Origin: CAZYYO01 sp964650965 | Lineage (GTDB): Bacteria; Bacillota; Clostridia; Lachnospirales; Lachnospiraceae | Assembly (NCBI GenBank): GCA_964650965.1 | Contig: CAZYYO010000018.1 | Coordinates: forward strand, 1 to 36,177 | Length of the DNA stretch: 36,177 nt | Direction of reading: 5' to 3' | In this document: in pieces, positions 16,122 through 25,657 of the stretch | How positions within the stretch are numbered: position 1 is the stretch's first letter | Layout: the number at the start of each line of letters is the position of its first letter | The notes under the pieces: generated by a model | The model's input: only the letters and a program-made list of their open reading frames with translations | What the model was told of the DNA's origin: nothing | Databases searched by the model: none | Made by a program: the position numbers and the translations under genes

Positions 16122-19100
16122 ATCCTTTTTTCAATTTCGATTTCTTCTAGTAATTGTAATATTTCGGGATTTTTTTCTTCCAATCCTGTTTTCTTAAGAA
16201 TATTTCGAATCATTGTCTCTAGATGGTGCTCTTTTGTAACATCCTGTAAAAACTGTATTCTGGCAGGATTTCCTGTCCATTCGATTCTTTTATCTTTTAC
16301 TGCAAAGGTCCTTCCTGTTTTTTCATCTGTCATATAATACTGCTGGTATGCAGTTGTTAATTGATTGCAGGAAATACAAGTTTCACAAGGCTCATCTCTA
16401 TGGAAAATCACCTCATAACATTTTCTTCCTACACATAAATGATTTTCTTTTTTTGCCAGTTGCTCTGAAGCTACTCGATTTAGATAATACAAATCATAGG
16501 TTTCTGCATCACTCACAACAATTGCATCACTTGCCTCATCCAACAGCCAGTTGAAGTTTCTACCCATAATAGCCGCTGGAATGTGTAAATCCAGGCCATA
16601 AATCTGGAATTGATTTTTTCCCATTCTTTTCGCCGTAAGAAGTGCTGTGTCGGCCTTCTCATACAGGCTCTGATAATCTGAAGCATATTGAGGGCTCTGG
16701 CATACACCGATGGAACAGGATAACTGTAAATGCTCCACCTGAAACTGAAGTTTCTTTCGCAGTTCTTCTAGTTTCTCCCGAAGTTCCTCCTGGGTGAAAC
16801 GCTGCATTAAAAATATTCCAAACTCGTCACCACCCATACGACACAATACATCCTGGGAATCAAAAAAAGCTCGAATCAACTCTGCAACTTTTTGAATGGT
16901 TTCATCTCCTACCGTATGACCAAGAGAATCATTCACCATTTTGAAGTTATCAATATCAAGAATAATAAATAATCCTTTTCCCTGAGGCTTTCTGGCAAAA
17001 TAATCATTGATTTTATGTTCAAAAGTTCCTCTGTTATAAAGCTTGGTCTGTCTCTCCAGTGTGTCACTTACTAATTGCAGAATTTCTTCTTTATCAAACG
17101 GCTTTCTAAGGAATGCAGCAGCCCCATGCTCCTGTAGAAATCCGATTAATTTCATATCTGCCTTAGCTGATGTAACAATCACAGGAATATCTCGGGTATT
17201 GGCATGTTCCTTCATGGTAACTAGCAGCTCATCGCCAGACATTACCGGCATATATAAATCTGTTACAACCATGGAAATGTGCTCATAATTCTCCTGAAGA
17301 TAATTCCATGCAATTGCACCATTATCGGCCTTAACAATACTGTAATCATCCTTTAGACAGTCTGCTAAAATCATAAGGTTCATTTTTAAATCATCTACAA
17401 CGACAATGGTTCCATCCCGTCTCTTACTGCTCTCATCACCATTTTCAATTTCCACAAAGCTGTCCATGTTAAACAGTGGTTCTAGACGGCTGCTATGGAG
17501 CAGTTCCATAAACTCATTTTCAGGAAGCGGCTGAGAGTAATAGTATCCTTGAATAAAATTACATCTAAGATTTTTAAGATAAGCCACTTGCTCCTCTGTC
17601 TCTACACCTTCTGCAATAACTAACAGGTTCATCCACTTGGCCAATGTAATGATAGAACTCATAATATTATTAGAATTCTTATGATTCTGCTCGTTTTGAA
17701 TAAATTTCATATCCAGCTTCAGCACATCAATGGGAAGCTCCGATAAAATGTTAAGGGAAGAATATCCACTTCCAAAGTCATCCATCTCAATTACAAACCC
17801 ATATTGCTTTAATCTCTCAATTACCTGAACAAGCTGCATGGTATTTTCCGTATATGCCGTTTCTGTAATTTCCAGATGAAGATACTTGGGCTCTAACTGA
17901 TATCGCTGCACCAGCTCTAATAAAAACTCTGGTAAATCCTGCATATAAATATCTTTTCTGGACATATTAACAGACACTGGCACACAGCTTCCCCGCTGTT
18001 GCAGTGTATTAGAGATAAATTGACAGGCCTTCTCCCAGATATATTTATCTAATTCTGTAATAAATCCGTTTCTCTCAAAAATAGGAATAAATTCTGCCGG
18101 AGATATTAGCCCTAAGTCCGGTTGTATCCAGCGAGCCAAAGCCTCAGCACCTACCATATTTTCATTTCGAATATCGTATTTTGGCTGAAAATAAATCTGG
18201 AATTGCTTCTTCTCCAAAGCATCCTTCATAATGCTGGCAATCTTTTGTTCCTTCATTAATCCCTTTCTTAGGGAATCATCATACTCACAAACAATTCTTC
18301 CATATTGTCCTTTAATCTCAGACAGCGCAAGTGCCGTTGCATCACACATATTCGTCAAAGGTAAATGAATATCCTGAATATGATAAATTGCAAATTTCAT
18401 GATAACATCCCGGGTAAGGGGATATTCTCCTACCTCGTCATGGATTTTCAGCAGTACCTCTTGAATATGTGGCGTTCTTGGTACACAAATAAAGAACTTG
18501 TCTCCAGCATACCGACAGGTAATTTCATTTTCTCCATGGAAGCTTTCATCAATAATTCCAGCAACATATTTTAGAAGGCGATCACCTTCTGAATATCCGA
18601 ATGCGCTGTTGTAAATCTTGAATTTTTCAATATCTGCCTGAATCAAGTCAAAGCTTACTCCAGATTTGGCATAGAGCATATCACTAACTTTTCGAAAAAA
18701 TGCACGCTTATCGTATAATCCGGTAAGAATATCACGTTCTGCAGTGGCAAGATTTTCAGAAGCTTCTTTCATGGTAATGAGATTCTTCAATCTCTGCCGG
18801 ATGATCTGTGCTTTATATGGCTTACCTACAAAATCATTGGCTCCCATAGATAATACACGGGTTTCGCTTTCCTCACTATCCATCTGAGACGCAATAATAA
18901 CCGGTATATTGCATAAGGCTCGATCCTTTTTCATTTCAAACAATACCTGGTATCCATCCATGCCAGGCATAATCAAATCTAAAAAAACAGCAGAAAGCTT
19001 GTCAGAATTAGCCCTTAGAATTCTAAGAGCTTCTTCCCCGCCTTCTGCACTTAATATATCATATTCGTCTTCAAGTATATGACCAAGGATTTTTCGGTTG

Positions 19101-19144
19101 TTCTCCTGATCATCAATAATCAATATATGTCTGTTTTTCATCAT
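16118..19144 (-). CDS. composite response regulator REC-GGDEF(degenerate)-EAL-REC-GGDEF-PAS
   Basis: A 1008-residue cytoplasmic c-di-GMP signalling protein. Order: REC1 (4-125, phospho-acceptor D56 in FLDLIMPG); a GGDEF domain (135-290) whose signature is YAGDKF, so likely inactive for synthesis; an EAL domain (305-550) with intact EALAR (334-338), EITE, DDFGSGYSS and AEGVE, so a probable phosphodiesterase; REC2 (578-697, D629); a second GGDEF (700-850) with intact GGDEF at 771-775, so a probable diguanylate cyclase; and a C-terminal PAS-like domain (862-975) with five cysteines (904, 909, 920, 923, 926). There are no membrane helices. It follows a stand-alone receiver gene by 25 bases and overlaps larB by four. 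No histidine kinase is in the operon. The ribosome site before the two ATGs is weak. Confidence 0.94.
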   Translation of the reverse strand: MMKNRHILIIDDQENNRKILGHILEDEYDILSAEGGEEALRILRANSDKLSAVFLDLIMPGMDGYQVLFEMKKDRALCNIPVIIASQMDSEESETRVLSMGANDFVGKPYKAQIIRQRLKNLITMKEASENLATAERDILTGLYDKRAFFRKVSDMLYAKSGVSFDLIQADIEKFKIYNSAFGYSEGDRLLKYVAGIIDESFHGENEITCRYAGDKFFICVPRTPHIQEVLLKIHDEVGEYPLTRDVIMKFAIYHIQDIHLPLTNMCDATALALSEIKGQYGRIVCEYDDSLRKGLMKEQKIASIMKDALEKKQFQIYFQPKYDIRNENMVGAEALARWIQPDLGLISPAEFIPIFERNGFITELDKYIWEKACQFISNTLQQRGSCVPVSVNMSRKDIYMQDLPEFLLELVQRYQLEPKYLHLEITETAYTENTMQLVQVIERLKQYGFVIEMDDFGSGYSSLNILSELPIDVLKLDMKFIQNEQNHKNSNNIMSSIITLAKWMNLLVIAEGVETEEQVAYLKNLRCNFIQGYYYSQPLPENEFMELLHSSRLEPLFNMDSFVEIENGDESSKRRDGTIVVVDDLKMNLMILADCLKDDYSIVKADNGAIAWNYLQENYEHISMVVTDLYMPVMSGDELLVTMKEHANTRDIPVIVTSAKADMKLIGFLQEHGAAAFLRKPFDKEEILQLVSDTLERQTKLYNRGTFEHKINDYFARKPQGKGLFIILDIDNFKMVNDSLGHTVGDETIQKVAELIRAFFDSQDVLCRMGGDEFGIFLMQRFTQEELREKLEELRKKLQFQVEHLQLSCSIGVCQSPQYASDYQSLYEKADTALLTAKRMGKNQFQIYGLDLHIPAAIMGRNFNWLLDEASDAIVVSDAETYDLYYLNRVASEQLAKKENHLCVGRKCYEVIFHRDEPCETCISCNQLTTAYQQYYMTDEKTGRTFAVKDKRIEWTGNPARIQFLQDVTKEHHLETMIRNILKKTGLEEKNPEILQLLEEIEIEKRM

Positions 19145-19169
19145 ACCTGCTTATCCCATCAAGCATGGG

Positions 19170-19634
19170 TTAATTTCTGTCTTCACCCAGCTTCTCCATT
19201 AACTCCATGGTATCCATCACCTGCTCATCTAATAGATTCTTCAGATTCCGCTGTGTTTCATATAAATCAAGAATATTTTTCACCCTTTTTTGAACAATCT
19301 GTGGATAAAATGGTTTGGTAATAAAGTCGTTTACCCCAAATTCAAATGCCTTCATTTCATTTTCATAATTCGATTCCACCATTATAATAATCACTGGAAT
19401 CTCCGGAATAAATCCAAATTCATTCATAAACTCCAGGACTTCAAATCCTGTCTTCTTAGGCATAATTAAATCTAACAAAATTAATTTCAAATCCAACTGA
19501 TGCTTCTGAATCATAGCGATGGCAGCTTCCCCATCCTCAGCCTGTATAATTTCATAATCTGCTTCCAGATATTTTTCCAAAAGCAACCGGTTGGATTCCA
19601 CATCATCAACGATTAGAATTTTATCCTTACTCAT
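19170..19634 (-). CDS. stand-alone response regulator receiver (CheY-like)
   Basis: 154 residues: a single REC domain with acidic pair DD (10-11), phospho-acceptor D55 (LLDLIMPK) and the conserved Lys in ITKPF, followed by a short helical tail (DLYETQRNLKNLLDEQVMDTMELMEKL). No output domain. It resembles REC1 of the next protein (same DLIMP and KP(F/Y) context), suggesting duplication or a shared kinase. The start has GGAG seven bases upstream. First gene of the signalling-lar operon. Confidence 0.92.
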   Translation of the reverse strand: MSKDKILIVDDVESNRLLLEKYLEADYEIIQAEDGEAAIAMIQKHQLDLKLILLDLIMPKKTGFEVLEFMNEFGFIPEIPVIIIMVESNYENEMKAFEFGVNDFITKPFYPQIVQKRVKNILDLYETQRNLKNLLDEQVMDTMELMEKLGEDRN

Positions 19635-19698
19635 GTCCGTTCTCCATCTTCCTGCGTATCTTAATTTACATGCTTATCCCTAGTTTGTATATATATGT

Positions 19699-19727
19699 AT
19701 CATACCTTGAAATGCTAATGAATTCAA
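19699..19727 (-). promoter_or_regulatory. sigma-A promoter of the receiver / c-di-GMP / larBCE operon
   Basis: Minus strand TTGAAT (19727-19722), 17 bases, TATGAT (19704-19699). The -35 overlaps the last codons of the NhaC gene. The leader to the receiver gene is about 57 bases. No terminator was found between the NhaC gene and this promoter. Confidence 0.7.
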
Positions 19728-21274
19728 GCAATTTCCTCTTTGCCTCCAGACAATTTTCGAAGAAGTAAAAGCACTAGAATCAGTAGCAAACCGCAAACAG
19801 GAAGTGCTAAAATTGCAAACCTCTCCAAGCCCAGCATATTCAGAATGCCAATCAGGAAATACCCTGCAAGGCATACAGCGGCAACAATTGCCACATATGG
19901 AATTTGCGTGGTTACATGATTTACATGATTACAGTGTCCCCCGGCAGAAGCCATAATTGTGGTATCAGAAATTGGGGAACAATGATCTCCACATACTGCA
20001 CCTGCCAGACAGGCACCAATGGAAATAACCATCATCTGTCCTGATGGGAACACGCCAACTACAATAGGAATCAGGATGGAGAAGGTTCCCCATGAGGTTC
20101 CTGTAGCAAACGCCAGACCTGCAGCCACAGCAAAAATAATCACTGGAAGGAAGCCATGTAAAGAAACGGCAGTACTTTCCACTAAGCCTGCTACAAACAC
20201 CTTCGCTCCCAGAAGATTGGTCATTCCTGACAATGTCCAGGCGAAGGTAAGGATTAAGATAGGCGCAACCATAGATTTAAAGCCTTCCGGAATACAATCT
20301 GTAAATTCCTTAAAGGTTAATACCCGTCTTGCCAAATAATATATGAAGGTAAATACCAGGGTAACCGCTCCACCCATAACAAGTCCCATAGAAGCATCAG
20401 AATCAGCAAATGCCTGAATAAAATTGCTTCCTGAGAAGAAGCCTCCTGTATATACCATAGCCAAAATACAGCTTATAATTAATACAAGTACTGGTAGCAC
20501 CAGGTCAATTACCTTTGCCCTGTCATTATGCACATCATCCTGACTTTCATCATAGGGTCTGTCTGGTGTGGTAAATAAATCCCCTGCGATTGCATTAAGC
20601 TCATGCTTTCTCATTGGGCCAAAATCTACCCGAAGCAGCGTAATTCCCACCACCATAACCAGCGTCAGAATCGCATACAGATTATAAGGTATGGTTTCAA
20701 GAAATACTGCAAAGCCATTAATTCCGGACTCCTCTGGTACAGATGAGGTCACTGCTGCCGCCCAGGAGCTGATTGGTGCAATAATACATACCGGTGCTGC
20801 AGTAGCATCAATAATATAGGACAGCTTTGCCCTGGACACATGATGATGATCTGTCACCGGTCGCATAACAGAGCCCACGGTAAGGCAGTTGAAATAATCA
20901 TCTACGAAGATAAGCACGCCCAGAATCATTACAGAAATCTGAGCACCAATTCTAGTCTTAATGTGCTTGGAAGCCCATTTTCCAAACGCATAGGAGCCGC
21001 CAGCCCGATTTAACAAGGCCACCAAAATTCCCAGCATAACTAAAAATATCAGAATACCAACATTCCAGCTGTCTGCCAGCTTATAAACCATTCCACCATC
21101 TTCGTTGAAGAACATGGTGTTAATCATAGTCTCTACATTAAAATCTGCATATAACAAAGCCCCAACAATGATTCCAGATAAAAGAGAGGTATATACCTCC
21201 TTGGTAATCAATGCTAATGCAATTGCCACAACTGGTGGCAGTAATGAAAAAATTGTTGCATAGGTGCTACACAT
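19724..21274 (-). CDS. NhaC-family Na+/H+ antiporter-like transporter
   Basis: 516-residue inner-membrane transporter with about 11-12 hydrophobic segments. Family-typical parts: FVDDYFNCLTVGSVMRPVTD (conserved acidic/Asn region), APISSWAA, the re-entrant GTSWGTFSILIP and GAVCGDHCSPISDTTIMAS. NhaC relatives exchange Na+ for H+ or an organic substrate such as malate, arginine or tyramine/lysine; the substrate cannot be told here. A cytoplasmic loop (about 240-265) is acidic. Last gene of the membrane/two-component operon, 20 bases after the preceding gene. Confidence 0.9.
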   Translation of the reverse strand: MCSTYATIFSLLPPVVAIALALITKEVYTSLLSGIIVGALLYADFNVETMINTMFFNEDGGMVYKLADSWNVGILIFLVMLGILVALLNRAGGSYAFGKWASKHIKTRIGAQISVMILGVLIFVDDYFNCLTVGSVMRPVTDHHHVSRAKLSYIIDATAAPVCIIAPISSWAAAVTSSVPEESGINGFAVFLETIPYNLYAILTLVMVVGITLLRVDFGPMRKHELNAIAGDLFTTPDRPYDESQDDVHNDRAKVIDLVLPVLVLIISCILAMVYTGGFFSGSNFIQAFADSDASMGLVMGGAVTLVFTFIYYLARRVLTFKEFTDCIPEGFKSMVAPILILTFAWTLSGMTNLLGAKVFVAGLVESTAVSLHGFLPVIIFAVAAGLAFATGTSWGTFSILIPIVVGVFPSGQMMVISIGACLAGAVCGDHCSPISDTTIMASAGGHCNHVNHVTTQIPYVAIVAAVCLAGYFLIGILNMLGLERFAILALPVCGLLLILVLLLLRKLSGGKEEIA

Positions 21275-21294
21275 AATCCCCTTCTCCTTTGTCT

Positions 21295-22476
21295 CTAATT
21301 CTCTCCTGTAGCCTTCTGGTAGTTCTGGCTGCTGCTGGCTGACCAGCTGGTCTTATTGGCAGCAACAATATCCCCTGAGGCTGGATTGTATCCATAGAAA
21401 TTTACAATAGATGTGTCGGATGGATTCATTCCTGTATCATCCATCACATCCTTATAACGAACAAATAATAGATATGCTCCGTTTTCTGATTCTCTATCGT
21501 ATACCAGGCGTTCCCTGGTACCAGAATCATCGCTGTCTTCTATGATAGCATACAACCCACCCTTTGCACTATAGGAAAATGTTATTTTGTCCCCATCATT
21601 GGTGTTATAGATAGCATCAAATAATGCCAGATACTGCTGCTCCAATTCCAAATCCCCGGAATACACCCCATATTGGTCTGTATCCGGCAGGGTGTCTGTC
21701 TGGGTATTATCTTCCGCTGAGATATCTTGGTTTTCCGAGTCATCCTGAGGAAGTATCTGGGATTCATTCACATCCCTGTCATCCTGAGATTCCATGTCAG
21801 ACTCTAGGCTTCTTGAATACTTCCTGACAAATAAATTCACAGGTTCATATATCTCACAAATACTTGGGTCCAGAAAATTCTCTATTGTAACAAGAAGTGT
21901 TCCATCCTCCTGCATTTCTTCATGGGAAATGTTCATTAGAAAAGCAAAGCCCAGCAGTAATCCTCCGGCCAAAATCACCAGGGAAAGTACCGTTGCTATT
22001 AAGGTAGAAATCACCTTAACCCATACTTTCTTAAAAATCCTGCCCAGATAATATACCACCAGCCATAGACCATACATTAGAAATATAACACCACCAACGC
22101 CAATGATTCCCACACTAAGATTGCCAAACCAGCTGCGGTATCCGTAGCCTGATGGAAATTCAATGTAAACGATGCAGGTTACCAAGGTGAAAATCAGGTA
22201 AAGCAATAAAACAAAGTTTGTAATACATATCCTGCGAAATCGTTTCTTCAGTTCAGATAAGCCGGATGGAAGGGGCATTACCGTCTCAGAATTCTCATAT
22301 GTCACAGTCTCTGGCTGTGTATCCCAACGCCTCTGTTTTCGGTTTCTTTGCAGCGAGTGATACCTGGTCATAAGCTGCTGTGCTTCCTCCATCTTCCCCA
22401 TATCCACACAAGCCTGTGCCATGGGAAGAAGATATAGCCATCTGTTGTTACTCTTCACATATCTTCGATAGTACAA
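21295..22476 (-). CDS. membrane protein, 3' part of a frameshifted gene
   Basis: 393 residues if read from a TTG at 22476, but no ribosome site supports that start. The frame is open back to 22505, where it meets the frame of the upstream 90-residue ORF: removing one T from the TTTT at 22498-22495 joins them into a protein of about 487 residues reading ...SLRFRAAWHDLYYRRYV.... The part contains a TPR-like helix pair (LYLLPMAQACVDMGKMEEA), three transmembrane segments, a long Asp/Gln/Glu-rich linker (about 225-275) and a C-terminal domain probably outside the cell (QQYLALFDAIYNTNDGDKI). I do not recognise a family. Either a recent mutation or a base-calling error. Confidence 0.7.
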   Translation of the reverse strand: MYYRRYVKSNNRWLYLLPMAQACVDMGKMEEAQQLMTRYHSLQRNRKQRRWDTQPETVTYENSETVMPLPSGLSELKKRFRRICITNFVLLLYLIFTLVTCIVYIEFPSGYGYRSWFGNLSVGIIGVGGVIFLMYGLWLVVYYLGRIFKKVWVKVISTLIATVLSLVILAGGLLLGFAFLMNISHEEMQEDGTLLVTIENFLDPSICEIYEPVNLFVRKYSRSLESDMESQDDRDVNESQILPQDDSENQDISAEDNTQTDTLPDTDQYGVYSGDLELEQQYLALFDAIYNTNDGDKITFSYSAKGGLYAIIEDSDDSGTRERLVYDRESENGAYLLFVRYKDVMDDTGMNPSDTSIVNFYGYNPASGDIVAANKTSWSASSSQNYQKATGEN

Positions 22477-22477
22477 G

Positions 22478-22750
22478 TCATGCCAGGCAGCACGAAAATC
22501 TCAGAGATAATACCATAGTAACAAAGCTTAGAGCCAGCATCTCTATTCCCAGTATGATAGCAACGATTGGCAGTGCCGGCCACACCTGCCCCTCTTCCAG
22601 ATACTGACCAAGAATGATGGAAACAGTCAGCATTGCCAGAAGCAGCAGCTGAATATTTCTTATGATGGCTCTTCTTTTCACATAGCTTTCGGTCTTGGAA
22701 TTCCAGGAATAATACTCTGCCTGATTTGTATTAAAATCATAAATGTTCAT
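22478..22750 (-). CDS. membrane protein, 5' part of a frameshifted gene
   Basis: 90 residues: soluble start (MNIYDFNTNQAEYYSWNSKTE), then two transmembrane segments (IQLLLLAMLTVSIILG and LPIVAIILGIEMLALSFVTMVLSL). The last residues FSCCLA are out of frame with what follows; the natural continuation lies in the next frame (see 21295-22476). GAGG six bases before the ATG supports this as the real translation start of the joined gene. It begins ten bases after the permease. Confidence 0.75.
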   Translation of the reverse strand: MNIYDFNTNQAEYYSWNSKTESYVKRRAIIRNIQLLLLAMLTVSIILGQYLEEGQVWPALPIVAIILGIEMLALSFVTMVLSLRFSCCLA

Positions 22751-22760
22751 ATTTTGCCTC

Positions 22761-23918
22761 TTATACTACCTTCAATAGTGCTCCGATGGTAGCCACCAGG
22801 GAGCTTGCTACCACAAGAATTTCCACTGGTAAAATGCCCATTTTCCCGCAGATAGGAGCGGCACCCTCCCGCGCTCTGGAACGATGGTAGGAAATAATAA
22901 TTCCGATTCCAGTAAGCACCTGCACCACACTGGCCAGTCGGGTGAACCCAACAAAGCTTTCTACACCAATGAGTGCAATAATCAGACAGGGAATGGAGGA
23001 CGCCAGCCAGCTGATTTTTGTTCCCCATTTTGTCTGTTCATTAACAATATCTCGCAGATTTAATGTATTAGCCCAAAAAGAAGTGGACAATGCCAACAGG
23101 GAGAAAATGTAGCCAATGATACTGACCCATCCTCCAAGATGTGCTGACAGGTCTACCAACGCCCCATTTTCAGAAATATTCTTCCCCGCTCCCAACAAAG
23201 TCATAAAAGTAATCAACAGAATCAATACCACATTAATTCCTGTTCCTGCTGCAATAGAGCTGCGAATTCCTTTGATATCTCCATTTAATCCTTTCACCAC
23301 CTGAGGTACGGACATCACAGCGGACAGGGAAAAGCTTACAATACTATACAGTGCCAACAGATTGGTACCTGCAATAAACTGTGTAGGCAGTGGGCTTAAA
23401 TCGGACATCAGTGTTGCTACCAGAAGAATGCCAATTACCCCAATCATGGAGCCTACGGATATCTTCTCGCAGATTCCCACCAGCTTCATTCCGAAATTAA
23501 CCACTGCTGCCGCTAAGATATAATACAGAATCATTCCCACAACGGTAGGCATTCCAAACCATGCCTGAAAGACAGCTGCAGCTCCTGCAATAAAACCGCT
23601 GACATTTACAATAACAGAAAATCCCAGCAAAGCAAATGCAAACCAGGAGGCAATCTTCTTGAATTTTCCAACGAACAATTCCCGTTCAAAGCATTTGATA
23701 AATTGTGCCCCATCGTTATTATAGGACAGCTCTGCGATCATATAATGCATAGCCAGATTAATGGTATACGCGATAGCCACAATCCACAAAATATCATGCC
23801 AGTTATTTCGAGATGCCAAAAAGGGCACAGATAAAATACCAGAGCCCACGCCATGTCCCACAATAATACTTGTTGCTTCAAAAAATGTAAGTTTTGCTTC
23901 CCCTTTAATGTTTCTCAT
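22761..23918 (-). CDS. amino-acid permease (aromatic/hydroxy amino-acid type)
   Basis: 385-residue integral membrane protein with about 11 helices. The first helix has GHGVGSGILSVPFLA, the glycine-rich unwound segment typical of amino-acid/polyamine/organocation and HAAAP/SLC38-like permeases. Likely imports an amino acid by ion symport; the substrate is unknown. Its ATG lies 14 bases inside the end of the histidine kinase gene, with GAGGGG five bases upstream, so translation is coupled to the kinase. The pairing suggests the two-component system senses or controls uptake of the same compound. Confidence 0.85.
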   Translation of the reverse strand: MRNIKGEAKLTFFEATSIIVGHGVGSGILSVPFLASRNNWHDILWIVAIAYTINLAMHYMIAELSYNNDGAQFIKCFERELFVGKFKKIASWFAFALLGFSVIVNVSGFIAGAAAVFQAWFGMPTVVGMILYYILAAAVVNFGMKLVGICEKISVGSMIGVIGILLVATLMSDLSPLPTQFIAGTNLLALYSIVSFSLSAVMSVPQVVKGLNGDIKGIRSSIAAGTGINVVLILLITFMTLLGAGKNISENGALVDLSAHLGGWVSIIGYIFSLLALSTSFWANTLNLRDIVNEQTKWGTKISWLASSIPCLIIALIGVESFVGFTRLASVVQVLTGIGIIISYHRSRAREGAAPICGKMGILPVEILVVASSLVATIGALLKVV

Positions 23919-24990
23919 CTGTACCCCTCTTTAAATGTACTGCAAAGCTGGTTCCTTTCTGCAGCTGACTTTTTACCTGTATCTCACCCTCTACCAGTTC
24001 CATTACCCGTGCCACCATAGCCAGTCCCAATCCGTTTCCTTCACAGGCATGGCTGGTATCTCCCTGGTAAAATTTATCAAAGATGTGACGTGCAGTTTCA
24101 TCCGTCATTCCACAGCCACTGTCTGTTACCGATACAATCAGCTCTGTTGGCAGCTGTTGTAAATCAATGGTAATTATGCCGCGGCAAGGTGCAAATTTCA
24201 CTGCATTATTAATCAGATTATTCCACACAAGCTCCATCAGACTTTCATCACATACAATAGCTATATTATCCGGTATTTCCATGTTAAGTTCAATCTCTTT
24301 TTCATCGATTTGATCCAGAAAATTTAAAGTGCAGCACCGCAGCTGCTCTGCCAGGTCATATTCATGGATATCAAGAATCTTCTGGCTTTCCATACGGTTC
24401 AATCGAAGCACATTGGAAACAAGAGAAGACAGGCGGCTTGCAGCTGACTGAATGGTAGCCAGATACTCCTCCTGTTCTTCTTTGGTTACATGTTTTCTCT
24501 GTAATGCCTGAGCATAGTTTTCGATAATCGCAAGAGGTGTCTTAATCTCATGGGATACATTTGCAATAAAATCTCCCTTTAAGGTCTGAATGGAGGATAA
24601 TTCCTCCACCATTACATTAAAATCATCCACCAAAGCGTCCGTCTCATCATATCGTCCATCTCTTCTCTGATGGTGCACCTGTACGGTAAAATCCCCCTTG
24701 GCAACTCTTCTTGCTGCAGTAGCAATCTCCTGAATCTGCCCTAGATTATTCATCTTCCTACTGACAAAGCGAAAGAGGAAGCTGGCTACCAGTGCCAGAA
24801 AGGATACATTTGCCGAACTTGTTAAAGCAATGAGCCAGGGCTCCATACCAATGTCCATTTCATGGAGATAAAGGAAAAAATTAGAGGCACAGCAAATAGT
24901 AATAATGATCCAGATCATGAGAAATTCCTTTCCCGAAGGTCTGGATACATTTACTCTCTCATCCTTTGGTTCCTCATAGATTATCCGCAT
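23905..24990 (-). CDS. sensor histidine kinase (HAMP, HisKA, HATPase)
   Basis: 361 residues. Two transmembrane helices (about 24-42 and 52-76) enclose only some ten extracellular residues, so it has no real external sensor domain and probably senses through the membrane or a partner protein. Then HAMP (77-130, RVAKGDFTV), the H-box FIANVSHEIKTP with H147, N-box NLINNAVKF, G1 DSGCGM, F-box and G2 GNGLGLAM. Its start overlaps the end of the regulator gene by 17 bases and its end overlaps the permease start. Confidence 0.95.
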   Translation of the reverse strand: MRIIYEEPKDERVNVSRPSGKEFLMIWIIITICCASNFFLYLHEMDIGMEPWLIALTSSANVSFLALVASFLFRFVSRKMNNLGQIQEIATAARRVAKGDFTVQVHHQRRDGRYDETDALVDDFNVMVEELSSIQTLKGDFIANVSHEIKTPLAIIENYAQALQRKHVTKEEQEEYLATIQSAASRLSSLVSNVLRLNRMESQKILDIHEYDLAEQLRCCTLNFLDQIDEKEIELNMEIPDNIAIVCDESLMELVWNNLINNAVKFAPCRGIITIDLQQLPTELIVSVTDSGCGMTDETARHIFDKFYQGDTSHACEGNGLGLAMVARVMELVEGEIQVKSQLQKGTSFAVHLKRGTDEKH

Positions 24991-25657
24991 GCTGCACCAC
25001 CTTATATCCCAGTCCTCTTACTGTTACAATCTCAATATCCCTGCATTCTGACAGCTTGTCTCTGAGTTTTGTAATACTAACATCCACAGTTCTTGGTCCA
25101 CTTTCACTGTCAAATCCCCAGAACTCATCCATCAACTGGGTACGGGTAAAGGTACGTTTGGGATAGGATAACATTTTAAATAATATCTGAAATTCCTTTA
25201 CCGTAAGGGGAAGTGGTTCTCCGTCCAAATAGGCCACGGTTTCATCCTCTCTTAATTCCAGGTGTCCTGCCACCAGCTTCTTCTCTGAGGCAATATTAGC
25301 TCTTCTTAGCAGTGCCGACACTCGCATAGACAACTCTTCTACCGATACCGGTTTTACCACATAATCATCAATGCCCAAATCAAACCCATGCTTCTTGGAA
25401 TCAATATCGTCTCTTGCCGTCATAAATAAAATAGGAATCTGTTTGTCAATATTACGCACTTCCTTGGCAAACTCATATCCATCCATCTGGGGCATCATAA
25501 TATCAGAAATAATCAAATCCACCTTTTCTTCATCCATAACATCAAAGGCTTCCAATGGATTTTTGCAGGAAATTGCGTGATAGCCCTCATCTAACAAACC
25601 GCTGCACACAATATGATTTAATTGCACATCATCCTCTACTACTAATATTGTTATCAT
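24974..25657 (-). CDS. OmpR/PhoB-type response regulator
   Basis: 227 residues. REC domain with acidic pair (EDD), phospho-Asp in ISDIMMPQMDG and Lys in VVKPVS, then a winged-helix DNA-binding domain (LPLTVKEFQILFKMLS, RTVDVSITKLRDKL, IVTVRGLGYKV). The start is ATG 25657, with GGAGG six bases upstream; it overlaps the stop of the preceding gene as TGATG. A GTG at 25660 is too close to the ribosome site. Partner of the adjacent kinase. Confidence 0.95.
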   Translation of the reverse strand: MITILVVEDDVQLNHIVCSGLLDEGYHAISCKNPLEAFDVMDEEKVDLIISDIMMPQMDGYEFAKEVRNIDKQIPILFMTARDDIDSKKHGFDLGIDDYVVKPVSVEELSMRVSALLRRANIASEKKLVAGHLELREDETVAYLDGEPLPLTVKEFQILFKMLSYPKRTFTRTQLMDEFWGFDSESGPRTVDVSITKLRDKLSECRDIEIVTVRGLGYKVVQHADNL

